Below, piece by piece: positions 6,287-11,099 of a DNA stretch of 11,099 bases. The notes below the pieces were generated by a model. The model ran no database searches. It was not told the DNA's origin and saw nothing but the letters and a program-made list of their open reading frames with translations. Where the stretch lies: assembly GCA_011330645.1 (NCBI GenBank), contig DRQB01000219.1:1-11099 (forward strand), read 5' to 3'. The stretch comes from Campylobacterota bacterium. GTDB lineage: Bacteria > Campylobacterota > Campylobacteria > Campylobacterales > Sulfurovaceae. Positions within the stretch are counted from its first letter, which is position 1. Every line of letters begins with the position of its first letter. The translations under genes and the position numbers were made by a program.

Positions 6287-8256
6287 AGCTTCTTTACCTT
6301 GGCTATCTCATCTCTGAGTCTTGCAGCCTCTTCAAAGTCTAAGGTTTTTGCAGCTGCGAGCATCTTGGCTTTGAGTTCTTTGACAAGTTGCTGACGTTCG
6401 GCTTTGGGCATCTTATCCATTTTTGAGCGTTTGTTATAAAGTTCACCTGCATCTTCTACTTTAAGGTCTGTGTCTAAATCTCGAAGCGTGGTTTTTGGCG
6501 TAATACCATGTTTTTTATTGTATGCTATCTGCTTTTGGCGACGTGCCTGTGTGGTCTCTATGGTAAATTTCATAGAGTCAGTCATCTTTTTGGCATACAT
6601 AAGCACTCGACCATTGGCATTACGCGCAGCACGTCCAGAGGTTTGAACAAGTGCGGTTTTGGAACGTAAAAATCCTTCTTTATCCGCGTCCAGTATGGCA
6701 ACGAGGCTTACTTCTGGCAGGTCAAGGCCCTCTCTAAGCAGGTTAATCCCTATAAGGATATCAAATTCCCCCAAACGTAAGGAACGTATGGTTTGGTTAC
6801 GTTCTATGGCGTCCATATCAGAGTGCATATGGCGACATTTGAGTCCCAAGTCGTTGTAGTAGGTACTGAGTTCTTCTGCCATCTTTTTGGTAAGCACGGT
6901 AATGAGCACACGTTCTCCACGTGCTATCACAGGCTTCATACGGTCATGCAGATTTTCTACCTGATAGGTAGAGTCTATCACTTCTATGGGAGGGTCAAGT
7001 AGTCCTGTCGGACGTACCACTTGTTCTGCTACTACGGATGATAGTTCAGTTTCCAGTTCATTGGGCGTGGCAGAGACGAAGAGGTAGTGGGGTGCTTTGT
7101 CGATGTACTCTTCAAAACGAAGCGGACGATTGTCAAGGGCAGAGGGTAGTCTGAACCCATGGTCTACCAGTACTTCTTTGCGGCTTCTGTCCCCTGCGTA
7201 CATTCCTCTAAACTGTGGCAAAGAAACATGAGACTCATCGACGATGACAAGATAATCATCATGCATCGCTTCAAAGTAGTCCATCATGGAGTAGGGGGTC
7301 TCTCCGGGTGCTTTACCTGTGAGGTGACGGGAATAGTTTTCTATCCCCTTACACATCCCTGTGGCTTCTATCATCTCTAAGTCAAACTCTGTACGTTGTT
7401 TAAGGCGGTTATACTCTATCATACGGTCTGCTTGTTGGTAGTAAGTAAGTCTTTCGTCTAGTTCTTCTTCTATGGTTTTGACCGCACGCGCAAGTTTCTC
7501 CTTGCTTACGATGAACTGATTAGCAGAGTAGATAGTGACCTCTTTCATCTCTTCTTGCTTTTCACCTGTAAGAGAGTTAAATTCATACACGGCTTCTATC
7601 TCATCTCCAAAAAACTCTACGCGAATGGCAAACTCCTCTGCATAGGCAGGGTAGATGTCTATCACCTCGCCATTGACTCTAAAATCTCCACGGTCAAAAA
7701 ACTCATCGTTTCGTTTATACCCCATGTCTACGAGTCTGAGTAGCAGCGCTTTTTGATTATGTTCTTCTCCTACGGTGAGTTTTTGGACGATGCTTCTATA
7801 ATCCTCAGGACTTCCCAACCCATAGTTGGCAGATACAGAAGCGATGACAATGACATCGTCATGATGTAGTAGTGAAGCAGTAGTGCTGAGTCTTAGTCTT
7901 TCGAGTTCTTCATTAATAGAAGAGTCTTTTTCTATAAACAAATCTTGACGAGGAAGATACGCTTCAGGCTGGTAGTAGTCATAGTAGCTGATGAAGTACT
8001 CTACATGATTGTTGGGAAAAAAACTTTTAAACTCAGAGTAGAGCTGAGCGGCGAGTGTTTTGTTATGTGTCATAATGAGTGTTGGTTTTTTGGTACGCTC
8101 TATAACCTTTGCCATGGTGTAGGTTTTCCCTGAGCCTGTAACACCCAGGAGTGTTTGGTATTGGTTGCCTGCTTCTATAGAGCTGGAGAGTGCATCTATA
8201 GCTGTAGGTTGGTCACCTTCAGGTTTGTAAGGGCTGTTTACTGTGAAGTTTGGCAA
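6283..8256 (-). CDS. uvrB: UvrABC excinuclease subunit B
   Basis: Damage-verifying helicase-like subunit of nucleotide excision repair, cytoplasmic, partner of UvrA and UvrC. I place the start at TTG 8256-8254 (MPNFTVNSPYKPEGDQPTAI), giving 657 residues, the usual UvrB length, with AAAGG 6 nt upstream. The longer frame from GTG 8328 adds 24 residues that are wholly encoded by a palindromic repeat and have no UvrB homology. Motifs by this numbering: Walker A GVTGSGKT 38-45; beta-hairpin YYDYYQPEAYLP 91-102; DESH 340-343; GINLLREGLDLPE 503-515; QTSGRAARN 538-546; C-terminal UVR motif (LDFEEAARLRDEI) for UvrC binding. The TAG stop lies inside the REP head at the 3' end, so the gene is bracketed by repeats. 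It is divergent from the coiled-coil gene. Confidence 0.97.
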   Translation of the reverse strand: MPNFTVNSPYKPEGDQPTAIDALSSSIEAGNQYQTLLGVTGSGKTYTMAKVIERTKKPTLIMTHNKTLAAQLYSEFKSFFPNNHVEYFISYYDYYQPEAYLPRQDLFIEKDSSINEELERLRLSTTASLLHHDDVIVIASVSANYGLGSPEDYRSIVQKLTVGEEHNQKALLLRLVDMGYKRNDEFFDRGDFRVNGEVIDIYPAYAEEFAIRVEFFGDEIEAVYEFNSLTGEKQEEMKEVTIYSANQFIVSKEKLARAVKTIEEELDERLTYYQQADRMIEYNRLKQRTEFDLEMIEATGMCKGIENYSRHLTGKAPGETPYSMMDYFEAMHDDYLVIVDESHVSLPQFRGMYAGDRSRKEVLVDHGFRLPSALDNRPLRFEEYIDKAPHYLFVSATPNELETELSSVVAEQVVRPTGLLDPPIEVIDSTYQVENLHDRMKPVIARGERVLITVLTKKMAEELSTYYNDLGLKCRHMHSDMDAIERNQTIRSLRLGEFDILIGINLLREGLDLPEVSLVAILDADKEGFLRSKTALVQTSGRAARNANGRVLMYAKKMTDSMKFTIETTQARRQKQIAYNKKHGITPKTTLRDLDTDLKVEDAGELYNKRSKMDKMPKAERQQLVKELKAKMLAAAKTLDFEEAARLRDEIAKVKKL

Positions 8257-8267
8257 AAGAAACCTTT

Positions 8268-8333
8268 GTAAGGTGCGGGGGCGACCACACCAATAATTTT
8301 GAATACAAAGGTGCGGTAGCAACCGCACCCTAG
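8268..8333. repeat. BIME in the uvrB 5' leader
   Basis: Same design as the element at 6216-6286 but with different stem sequence. The right copy is GGTGCGGT-AGCA-ACCGCACC, a perfect 8-bp stem (8310-8329), followed by CTAG, so the head reads CTAGGGTG on the minus strand. The left copy (8272-8291), GGTGCGG...CCACACC, has a degenerate head GTAAGGTG and one G-T type mismatch. The spacer is 18 nt. It starts 12 nt upstream of the uvrB TTG start and ends about 45 nt from the predicted transcription start, so nearly the whole leader is repeat. Confidence 0.82.
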
Positions 8334-8380
8334 ATAATCTGAAAACATCATAAATAAAATTCGCAATTTTTTAATAATTT

Positions 8381-8400
8381 TTGCTATTATAACACAGCAA
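8381..8400. promoter_or_regulatory. Overlapping divergent promoters of uvrB and the coiled-coil gene
   Basis: On the minus strand TGTTATAAT (8394-8386) is a perfect extended -10 facing uvrB, with start near 8379 and a leader of about 120 nt. On the plus strand TGCTATTAT (8382-8390) is an extended -10 facing the coiled-coil gene, with start near 8397. The two -10 boxes share five bases, so the polymerases should exclude each other. The site is framed by the inverted repeat TTGCT-N10-AGCAA, a possible operator. Confidence 0.6.
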
Positions 8401-8435
8401 ATAAAATTATAAACTATTATATAGGAGCGAAAGAA

Positions 8436-8705
8436 ATGTCGGCACTTCAAAGACTACAAGAAAAAATAGAACAATGGAAACGTGACCATGATGAAATCAA
8501 AAGACAAAATGCTGATTTGAAAAGTCAACTTGCAGGTGTTGCAGGTGCGCATGAAGCGAAAGAAGCATTGAGCTTAGAACTGGAAAATAAAAAGAGTCAA
8601 TGTCAAAGTCATGAAGAAACCATAGCGTCTCTGCAACAAGAATTAAAAGAAAAAGATGAAGAGATAGAAAAAATTATTGCTCAAGTTGAAAGTTTACTTG
8701 CATAA
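8436..8705 (+). CDS. Small coiled-coil protein, ZapB-like in build
   Basis: Cytoplasmic, no signal peptide, 89 residues and almost all coiled coil: heptad-like stretches at residues 1-33 (LQEKIEQWKRDHDEIKRQNADLKSQL) and 42-88 (LSLELENKKSQ to VESLLA), broken by a short Gly/Ala segment (AGVAGAHEAKEA). Strong ribosome-binding site TAGGAGCG 11 nt before ATG 8436 and an extended -10 at 8382-8390. The acidic, heptad-rich body ending EKIIAQVESLL resembles ZapB and the small coiled-coil protein encoded before zapA in other bacteria, but coiled coils align with almost anything. The following gene, 25 nt on, encodes a small ZapA-like protein, which makes a divisome pair plausible. Role not proven. Confidence 0.6.
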   Translation: MSALQRLQEKIEQWKRDHDEIKRQNADLKSQLAGVAGAHEAKEALSLELENKKSQCQSHEETIASLQQELKEKDEEIEKIIAQVESLLA

Positions 8706-8730
8706 GTACAGATGACTCAAAGGGAAGAAG

Positions 8731-8952
8731 ATGAAAAATGTTGCACTTACCGTTTCAGGTAACCGTTATGAAATTAAACTTGAAGATGCTTTTGCTGACT
8801 TTGTAAACAAAGACCTGCAAGAAGCAGGGGTCAACCTAAACACAGACAACAAACCAGACAAACTCCTCAAAGCCTACCTACGTCTTGCCAAACAGGCGAC
8901 CTCTTATGAAGATGAGATAGAGCTACTCATAGAAACACTGGATGGATTATAG
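8731..8952 (+). CDS. Small protein with ZapA-like N-terminus
   Basis: Soluble 73-residue protein with ribosome-binding site AGGGAAG just before ATG 8731. The first 25 residues (NVALTVSGNRYEIKLEDAFADFV) form a beta-hairpin-like pattern matching the opening of ZapA (a V-T-V-x-G-x-x-Y-x-I pattern), and the rest is predicted helical (PDKLLKAYLRLAKQATSYEDEIELLIETL). It is shorter than typical ZapA (about 100 residues), so the C-terminal coiled coil is short. ZapA bundles FtsZ at the septum. The preceding coiled-coil gene strengthens the idea of a ZapB/ZapA-type pair, but I cannot confirm homology; it may be a Campylobacterota-specific small protein. No clear terminator follows; only an AT-rich GATAA/TTATC repeat is present at 8955-8967. 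Confidence 0.55.
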   Translation: MKNVALTVSGNRYEIKLEDAFADFVNKDLQEAGVNLNTDNKPDKLLKAYLRLAKQATSYEDEIELLIETLDGL

Positions 8953-8992
8953 AAGATAATTTTTATCCTTTGACTTTTTTGACATTTTTTTG

Positions 8993-9025
8993 TGTTATAC
9001 TTCTGCAGGTCAGTTATTGAACTGA
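8993..9025 (+). promoter_or_regulatory. Promoter and 5' hairpin of the first pseudopilin gene
   Basis: TGTTATACT (8993-9001) is an extended -10. A TTGACA at 8979-8984 is only 11 nt upstream of the hexamer, too close for a standard -35. Predicted transcription start is about 9008, at the foot of a perfect 6-bp hairpin TCAGTT-ATTG-AACTGA (9010-9025). A hairpin at the very 5' end of an mRNA is a known way to protect against decay, so it may stabilise a pilin transcript. A good AGGAG site at 9043-9047 serves the ATG at 9055. Confidence 0.5.
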
Positions 9026-9054
9026 TACTATAAACATTTTAACAGGAGTTAATC

Positions 9055-9543
9055 ATGAATAACATGAGACGCGGATTCACAATGATCGAATTGATCTTTG
9101 TAATTGTAATTATCGGAATTTTGGCAGCGGTAGCAATACCTAAATTAGCAGCAAACAGAGATGATGCTGAAGCAGCAACTTGTACACAAGAAGTTGGACA
9201 ACTTATTCAAGAAATGTCAGCATCTTATACAAAATTAGGACATGCAAGTTATGTAGCATCACAAATTCAAAGTATCACAAATATATCTGTAGGTAACTTA
9301 GGTACAAAAGGTATTACTAATAATGGAACAACTGTATTGGCTTCAGGTACAGCAATTAACTATGAATGTGATAATGTTGTGGTAGCCACTTTAACGGGTA
9401 CTGATTCAGGAACTGACTTTAACCTTTCTGTTGTTACTCCAACAGTAGCAGCAGCAGGAACACCAGCAGCATCAAAAGCAGTAACAAATATTTCTACAAA
9501 TCTTGGTGTAGCACCAGCTACGGCTAAAATCTTTACACTGTAA
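9055..9543 (+). CDS. Type II secretion/type IV pilin-like pseudopilin (first of three)
   Basis: Pseudopilin of 162 residues with a class III signal peptide: MNNMRRG then FTMIELIFVIVIIGILAAVAIPKL, so the prepilin peptidase should cut after Gly7, methylate Phe8 and leave a 155-residue mature protein with Glu5. The hydrophobic helix is residues 8-28 and anchors the subunit in the inner membrane before assembly. Cys43 and Cys105 (mature 36 and 98) could form a disulfide. The C-terminal third is rich in Thr, Ala, Ser and Gly. It has the strongest expression signals of the three genes (AGGAG, extended -10, 5' hairpin), and a 14-bp hairpin follows. It shares ANRDDAEAATCTQEVGQLIQEM with the next gene (ANRDNTMASICANEVGQIIHEI), so the two arose by duplication. 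Whether it serves a pilus, secretion or DNA uptake is unknown; no assembly genes are in the window. Confidence 0.9.
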   Translation: MNNMRRGFTMIELIFVIVIIGILAAVAIPKLAANRDDAEAATCTQEVGQLIQEMSASYTKLGHASYVASQIQSITNISVGNLGTKGITNNGTTVLASGTAINYECDNVVVATLTGTDSGTDFNLSVVTPTVAAAGTPAASKAVTNISTNLGVAPATAKIFTL

Positions 9544-9555
9544 ATCTTTTTCTGA

Positions 9556-9587
9556 AAGTGTTCCATTCCCGTAGGAATGGAACACTT
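9556..9587 (+). terminator. 14-bp perfect hairpin after the first pseudopilin (terminator-like)
   Basis: AAGTGTTCCATTCC-CGTA-GGAATGGAACACTT: a perfect 14-bp stem with a 4-nt loop, 12 nt after the stop codon. The following bases CTTAATCTT are only weakly T-rich, so it may be a terminator, an mRNA-stabilising hairpin, or part of the repeat family, since a GTAGGGTG-type head in reverse follows 13 nt later. A gene promoter for the next pseudopilin lies downstream, which fits a transcription unit end here. Confidence 0.6.
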
Positions 9588-9600
9588 CTTAATCTTACCA

Positions 9601-9620
9601 GATAGAATATTCCACCCTAC
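9601..9620 (-). repeat. Single decayed REP-like copy between pseudopilin genes
   Basis: On the minus strand it reads GTAGGGTGGAATATTCTATC: the same GTAGGGTG head as the BIMEs followed by a palindrome with no loop. The two non-matching positions on each side are transitions that become G-U pairs in RNA, so the fold is kept. With the preceding 14-bp hairpin it forms a two-hairpin block, like the BIMEs but with an unrelated left hairpin. The rest of the 197-nt gap (9544-9740) holds only the promoter of the next gene. Confidence 0.5.
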
Positions 9621-9668
9621 TACCACTTCCCTTTTTATACTATTATATTTTTTAATCAATATAGGATT

Positions 9669-9695
9669 TTGACAATTATTTGACATTTTTATAAT
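9669..9695 (+). promoter_or_regulatory. Promoter of the second pseudopilin gene
   Basis: TATAAT at 9690-9695 is a perfect -10; TTGACA at 9669-9674 gives a short 15-nt spacer, and a second TTGACA lies at 9680-9685. A perfect palindrome CTATTAATAG (9701-9710) is at the predicted transcription start. AAGGA about 8 nt before ATG 9741 serves as ribosome-binding site. Confidence 0.6.
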
Positions 9696-9740
9696 AGACT
9701 CTATTAATAGATGAAGTATCTGAATATTAAGGATATATAA

Positions 9741-10211
9741 ATGAGAAAAGCATTTACAATGATAGAAATAATTTTTGTAATCACAATTATTGGGTTACTC
9801 GCCGGAGTAGCACTACCTAAACTTATGGCAAATAGAGATAATACTATGGCTTCCATTTGTGCAAATGAAGTGGGACAAATTATCCATGAAATTGCAAATG
9901 CCTATACACAGAATGGATATAATGATTTTAAAAACTTAACAATTCGTGATATTAGTAATGTGAAAACTCAGGTAAGTACAATAGACCATGGTATTTTTGA
10001 AACACGAACTACGAAAGTAAATATAACTGGTGTAACTTACTATTGTAATGGTGAAGCTATTGTTAAATTAGTGGGGCAACGTTCTGGAGAAGACTATAAT
10101 TTAACTATAGAAGATAAAATGCCTTTGAATCCAGATGCTTTTCAAACTAAACAAAAATTAATAGACCAAAATATTTTAGTAAATAATGGATTTAAAAATT
10201 ATAAGCTTTAA
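9741..10211 (+). CDS. Pseudopilin (second of three), paralogue of the first
   Basis: Pseudopilin of 156 residues with a very short leader MRKA before FTMIEIIFVITIIGLLAGVALPKL. The residue before the cleavage site is Ala instead of the canonical Gly; Glu5 of the mature protein is present. Inner-membrane helix is residues 5-25. Cys40 and Cys102 correspond to mature positions 36 and 98, exactly as in the first pseudopilin, despite little identity between them, which points to a conserved disulfide. The C-terminal third (EDKMPLNPDAFQTKQKLIDQNIL) is unlike the Ala/Thr-rich tail of the first. It lacks a terminator before the third gene but has its own promoter. Likely a minor or alternative subunit of the same machine. 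Confidence 0.87.
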   Translation: MRKAFTMIEIIFVITIIGLLAGVALPKLMANRDNTMASICANEVGQIIHEIANAYTQNGYNDFKNLTIRDISNVKTQVSTIDHGIFETRTTKVNITGVTYYCNGEAIVKLVGQRSGEDYNLTIEDKMPLNPDAFQTKQKLIDQNILVNNGFKNYKL

Positions 10212-10270
10212 TATTATTTTTATGTAAAATATCCAGAAAAATTAAAATAAAAAATTTAACATTTTTCAGT

Positions 10271-10276
10271 TATAAT
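10271..10276 (+). promoter_or_regulatory. -10 box of the third pseudopilin gene
   Basis: A perfect TATAAT in AT-rich DNA, with TTAACA at 10256-10261 only 9 nt upstream. Predicted start of transcription is about 10283; AAGGA at 10293-10297 is the ribosome-binding site for ATG 10305. The promoter probably also serves priA, which follows without a gap. Confidence 0.55.
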
Positions 10277-10304
10277 GTAAATAGATTAATTCAAGGAATA
10301 GACT

Positions 10305-10775
10305 ATGCAAACCACTTATCGAACAGCATTTACGATGCTTGAACTTACTTTTGTTGTAGTTATTATTGGTATACTTTCTGCCATAGCTGTACCAAAATTT
10401 GCAGCCACACGTGATGATGCAACTATAGCAAAAGCAAAAACAACAATAGCATCTGTACGCAATGCGGTGGCAGCAGAAAGACAGAAACGTATTTTACGTG
10501 GTAGTTTCACATCTATCAGTAACTTATCTTCATCGTCAGGTCTTGATAAACCTATTTTTGATGGATTTGATGGCAATATAAGTAATAGTGTTTTAGAGTA
10601 TCCTTTACAGTCATGTAAAACAGCGTCATCAGAAGGTTGTTGGAGACAAAATGCTACTGGGACAGAATATACTTACAATATGCCTGTATCAGGTAGTGTG
10701 GTATTTGAATTAAAGAATAATAGATTTGATTGTAAAGTGCGTACTGCAACAAACTGTATAAGACTTACACGATAA
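10305..10775 (+). CDS. Pseudopilin (third of three), GspG-like, upstream of priA
   Basis: Pseudopilin of 156 residues: leader MQTTYRTA, then FTMLELTFVVVIIGILSAIAVPKFAATRDDA. The residue before the cleavage site is again Ala; mature Glu5 is kept. The membrane helix is residues 9-29. This protein is less related to the first two: it lacks their Cys36/Cys98 pair and instead has four cysteines in the C-terminal third (Cys104, 112, 143, 151), in SCKTASSEGCW and FDCKVRTATNC, which could form two disulfides. The stretch VFELKNNRFDCKV resembles the C-terminal region of type II secretion G-like pseudopilins in Campylobacterota as I remember them. The stop is one base before the priA start. Confidence 0.87.
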   Translation: MQTTYRTAFTMLELTFVVVIIGILSAIAVPKFAATRDDATIAKAKTTIASVRNAVAAERQKRILRGSFTSISNLSSSSGLDKPIFDGFDGNISNSVLEYPLQSCKTASSEGCWRQNATGTEYTYNMPVSGSVVFELKNNRFDCKVRTATNCIRLTR

Positions 10776-10776
10776 C

Positions 10777-11099
10777 TTGCAATTTTACGAAATATCTCTT
10801 TTAAGATCAAGTGCTCCAAGCTTGATTTACCATTCTCTTATGCCTCTCTCAAAAGGCAGTATCGTTACGGTACCACTTAAAACGACAGTCAAAGAAGGGG
10901 TCATTGTACATGAGGTACAAAAACCATCTTTTGAAACAGAAGCCATTGTCTCTGTTTCTGAGCATTACTATAGCATTGAACAGATGGAGATTGCCAAGTT
11001 TATCTCTGAGTATTATTTTTCTTCTTTTTCTGAGGCGATTTCGTTGTTTTTGCCATATATCGTAGGGTGTTGTGCCCCCACAACACCAAAAAATGAAAC
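10777..11099 (+). CDS. priA: Primosomal protein N' (replication restart helicase), 5' part
   Basis: Helicase that reloads the replisome at stalled forks; only the first 107 codons are present, frame open to the right edge. The reading LQFYEISLLRSSAPSLIYHS, then GSIVTVPLKTTVKEGVIVHEV and EIAKFISEYYFSSFSEAISLFLPYI, is the PriA N-terminal 3'-end-binding domain pattern. TTG at 10777 is chosen because homology begins there; no ATG precedes and the internal ATG at 10840 would cut into the domain. There is no ribosome-binding site, and TTG lies one base after the pseudopilin stop, so translational coupling is likely. Codons 96-104 (VGCCAPTTP) are encoded by a palindromic repeat inserted in frame at the end of this domain. 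Confidence 0.85.
   Translation, partial: MQFYEISLLRSSAPSLIYHSLMPLSKGSIVTVPLKTTVKEGVIVHEVQKPSFETEAIVSVSEHYYSIEQMEIAKFISEYYFSSFSEAISLFLPYIVGCCAPTTPKNE
11062..11087 (+). repeat. Single REP hairpin inside priA
   Basis: GTAGGGTG head followed by GGTGTTGTG-CCCC-CACAACACC, a perfect 9-bp stem with a 4-nt loop (11066-11087). The head matches the BIME heads at 6216 and 6279; the stem sequence differs. It is read in frame by priA and falls where a linker between the first domain and the winged-helix domain is expected. The window ends 12 nt later, so a second, inverted copy cannot be excluded. Confidence 0.75.

Noticed and set aside
8257..8328. 24-residue N-terminal extension of UvrB from GTG 8328.
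   Set aside because: Entirely encoded by the BIME repeat; no UvrB homology and no proper ribosome-binding site.
8238..8450. 70-residue minus-strand frame across the uvrB leader.
   Set aside because: Covers promoter and repeat DNA in a different frame; no recognisable domain.
8979..8984. TTGACA as the -35 of the first pseudopilin promoter.
   Set aside because: Only 11 nt from the -10 box, too short for sigma-70; the extended -10 is better supported.
9360..9686. 108-residue minus-strand frame antisense to the first pseudopilin.
   Set aside because: Shadow of the real gene, extending over a hairpin and a promoter; no start signals.
1..11099. CRISPR array, tRNA, rRNA, complete insertion sequence or defence system.
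   Set aside because: No regularly spaced direct repeats, cloverleaf, transposase or defence-type gene was seen; the repeats present are palindromic REP copies.

Overview
The window reads as a chromosomal segment of a Campylobacterota (epsilonproteobacterial) genome, most like the Sulfurovum/Sulfurimonas group. The signs are AT-rich DNA, many extended -10 boxes (TGnTATAAT) with AT-rich upstream DNA instead of a good -35, the rpmB/rpe/dnaQ neighbourhood that I recall from Campylobacter, and pseudopilins with the FTMIELIFVIVIIGILAA type of N-terminus. The genus is an inference; no rRNA or other marker is present.

Left part (1-2886): a two-helix potassium channel runs off the left edge on the minus strand, with rpmB (ribosomal protein L28) upstream of it. 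Divergent from these is an operon rpe - trpF - dnaQ-type exonuclease on the plus strand. Middle part (2883-8333): a tightly packed minus-strand operon ppk - gamma carbonic anhydrase-like protein - EI24/CysZ-like membrane protein, preceded by uvrB, which has its own promoter. Right part (8381-11099): divergent from uvrB, a small coiled-coil protein and a small ZapA-like protein (a possible ZapB/ZapA-type pair), then three type IV/type II pseudopilin genes, each with its own candidate promoter, and finally the 5' part of priA, starting one base after the third pseudopilin.

The most unusual structure is a family of short palindromic REP/BIME-like repeats with the head GTAGGGTG (or its reverse complement CACCCTAC) at four loci. 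One BIME sits at the 3' end of uvrB and supplies its stop codon. One lies in the uvrB 5' leader, directly before the start codon, and artificially extends the open frame. A single decayed copy lies between two pseudopilin genes. A single intact hairpin copy is inside the open reading frame of priA, read in frame as protein. No transposase of the RAYT type is in the window.

Working together: ppk, the carbonic anhydrase-like gene and the EI24 gene look translationally coupled (1-nt gap, then 1-nt overlap). The rpe-trpF-dnaQ genes are also coupled (12-nt gap, then 17-nt overlap) and meet the EI24 gene tail to tail with overlapping stop codons. No tRNA, rRNA, CRISPR array or complete mobile element was seen.
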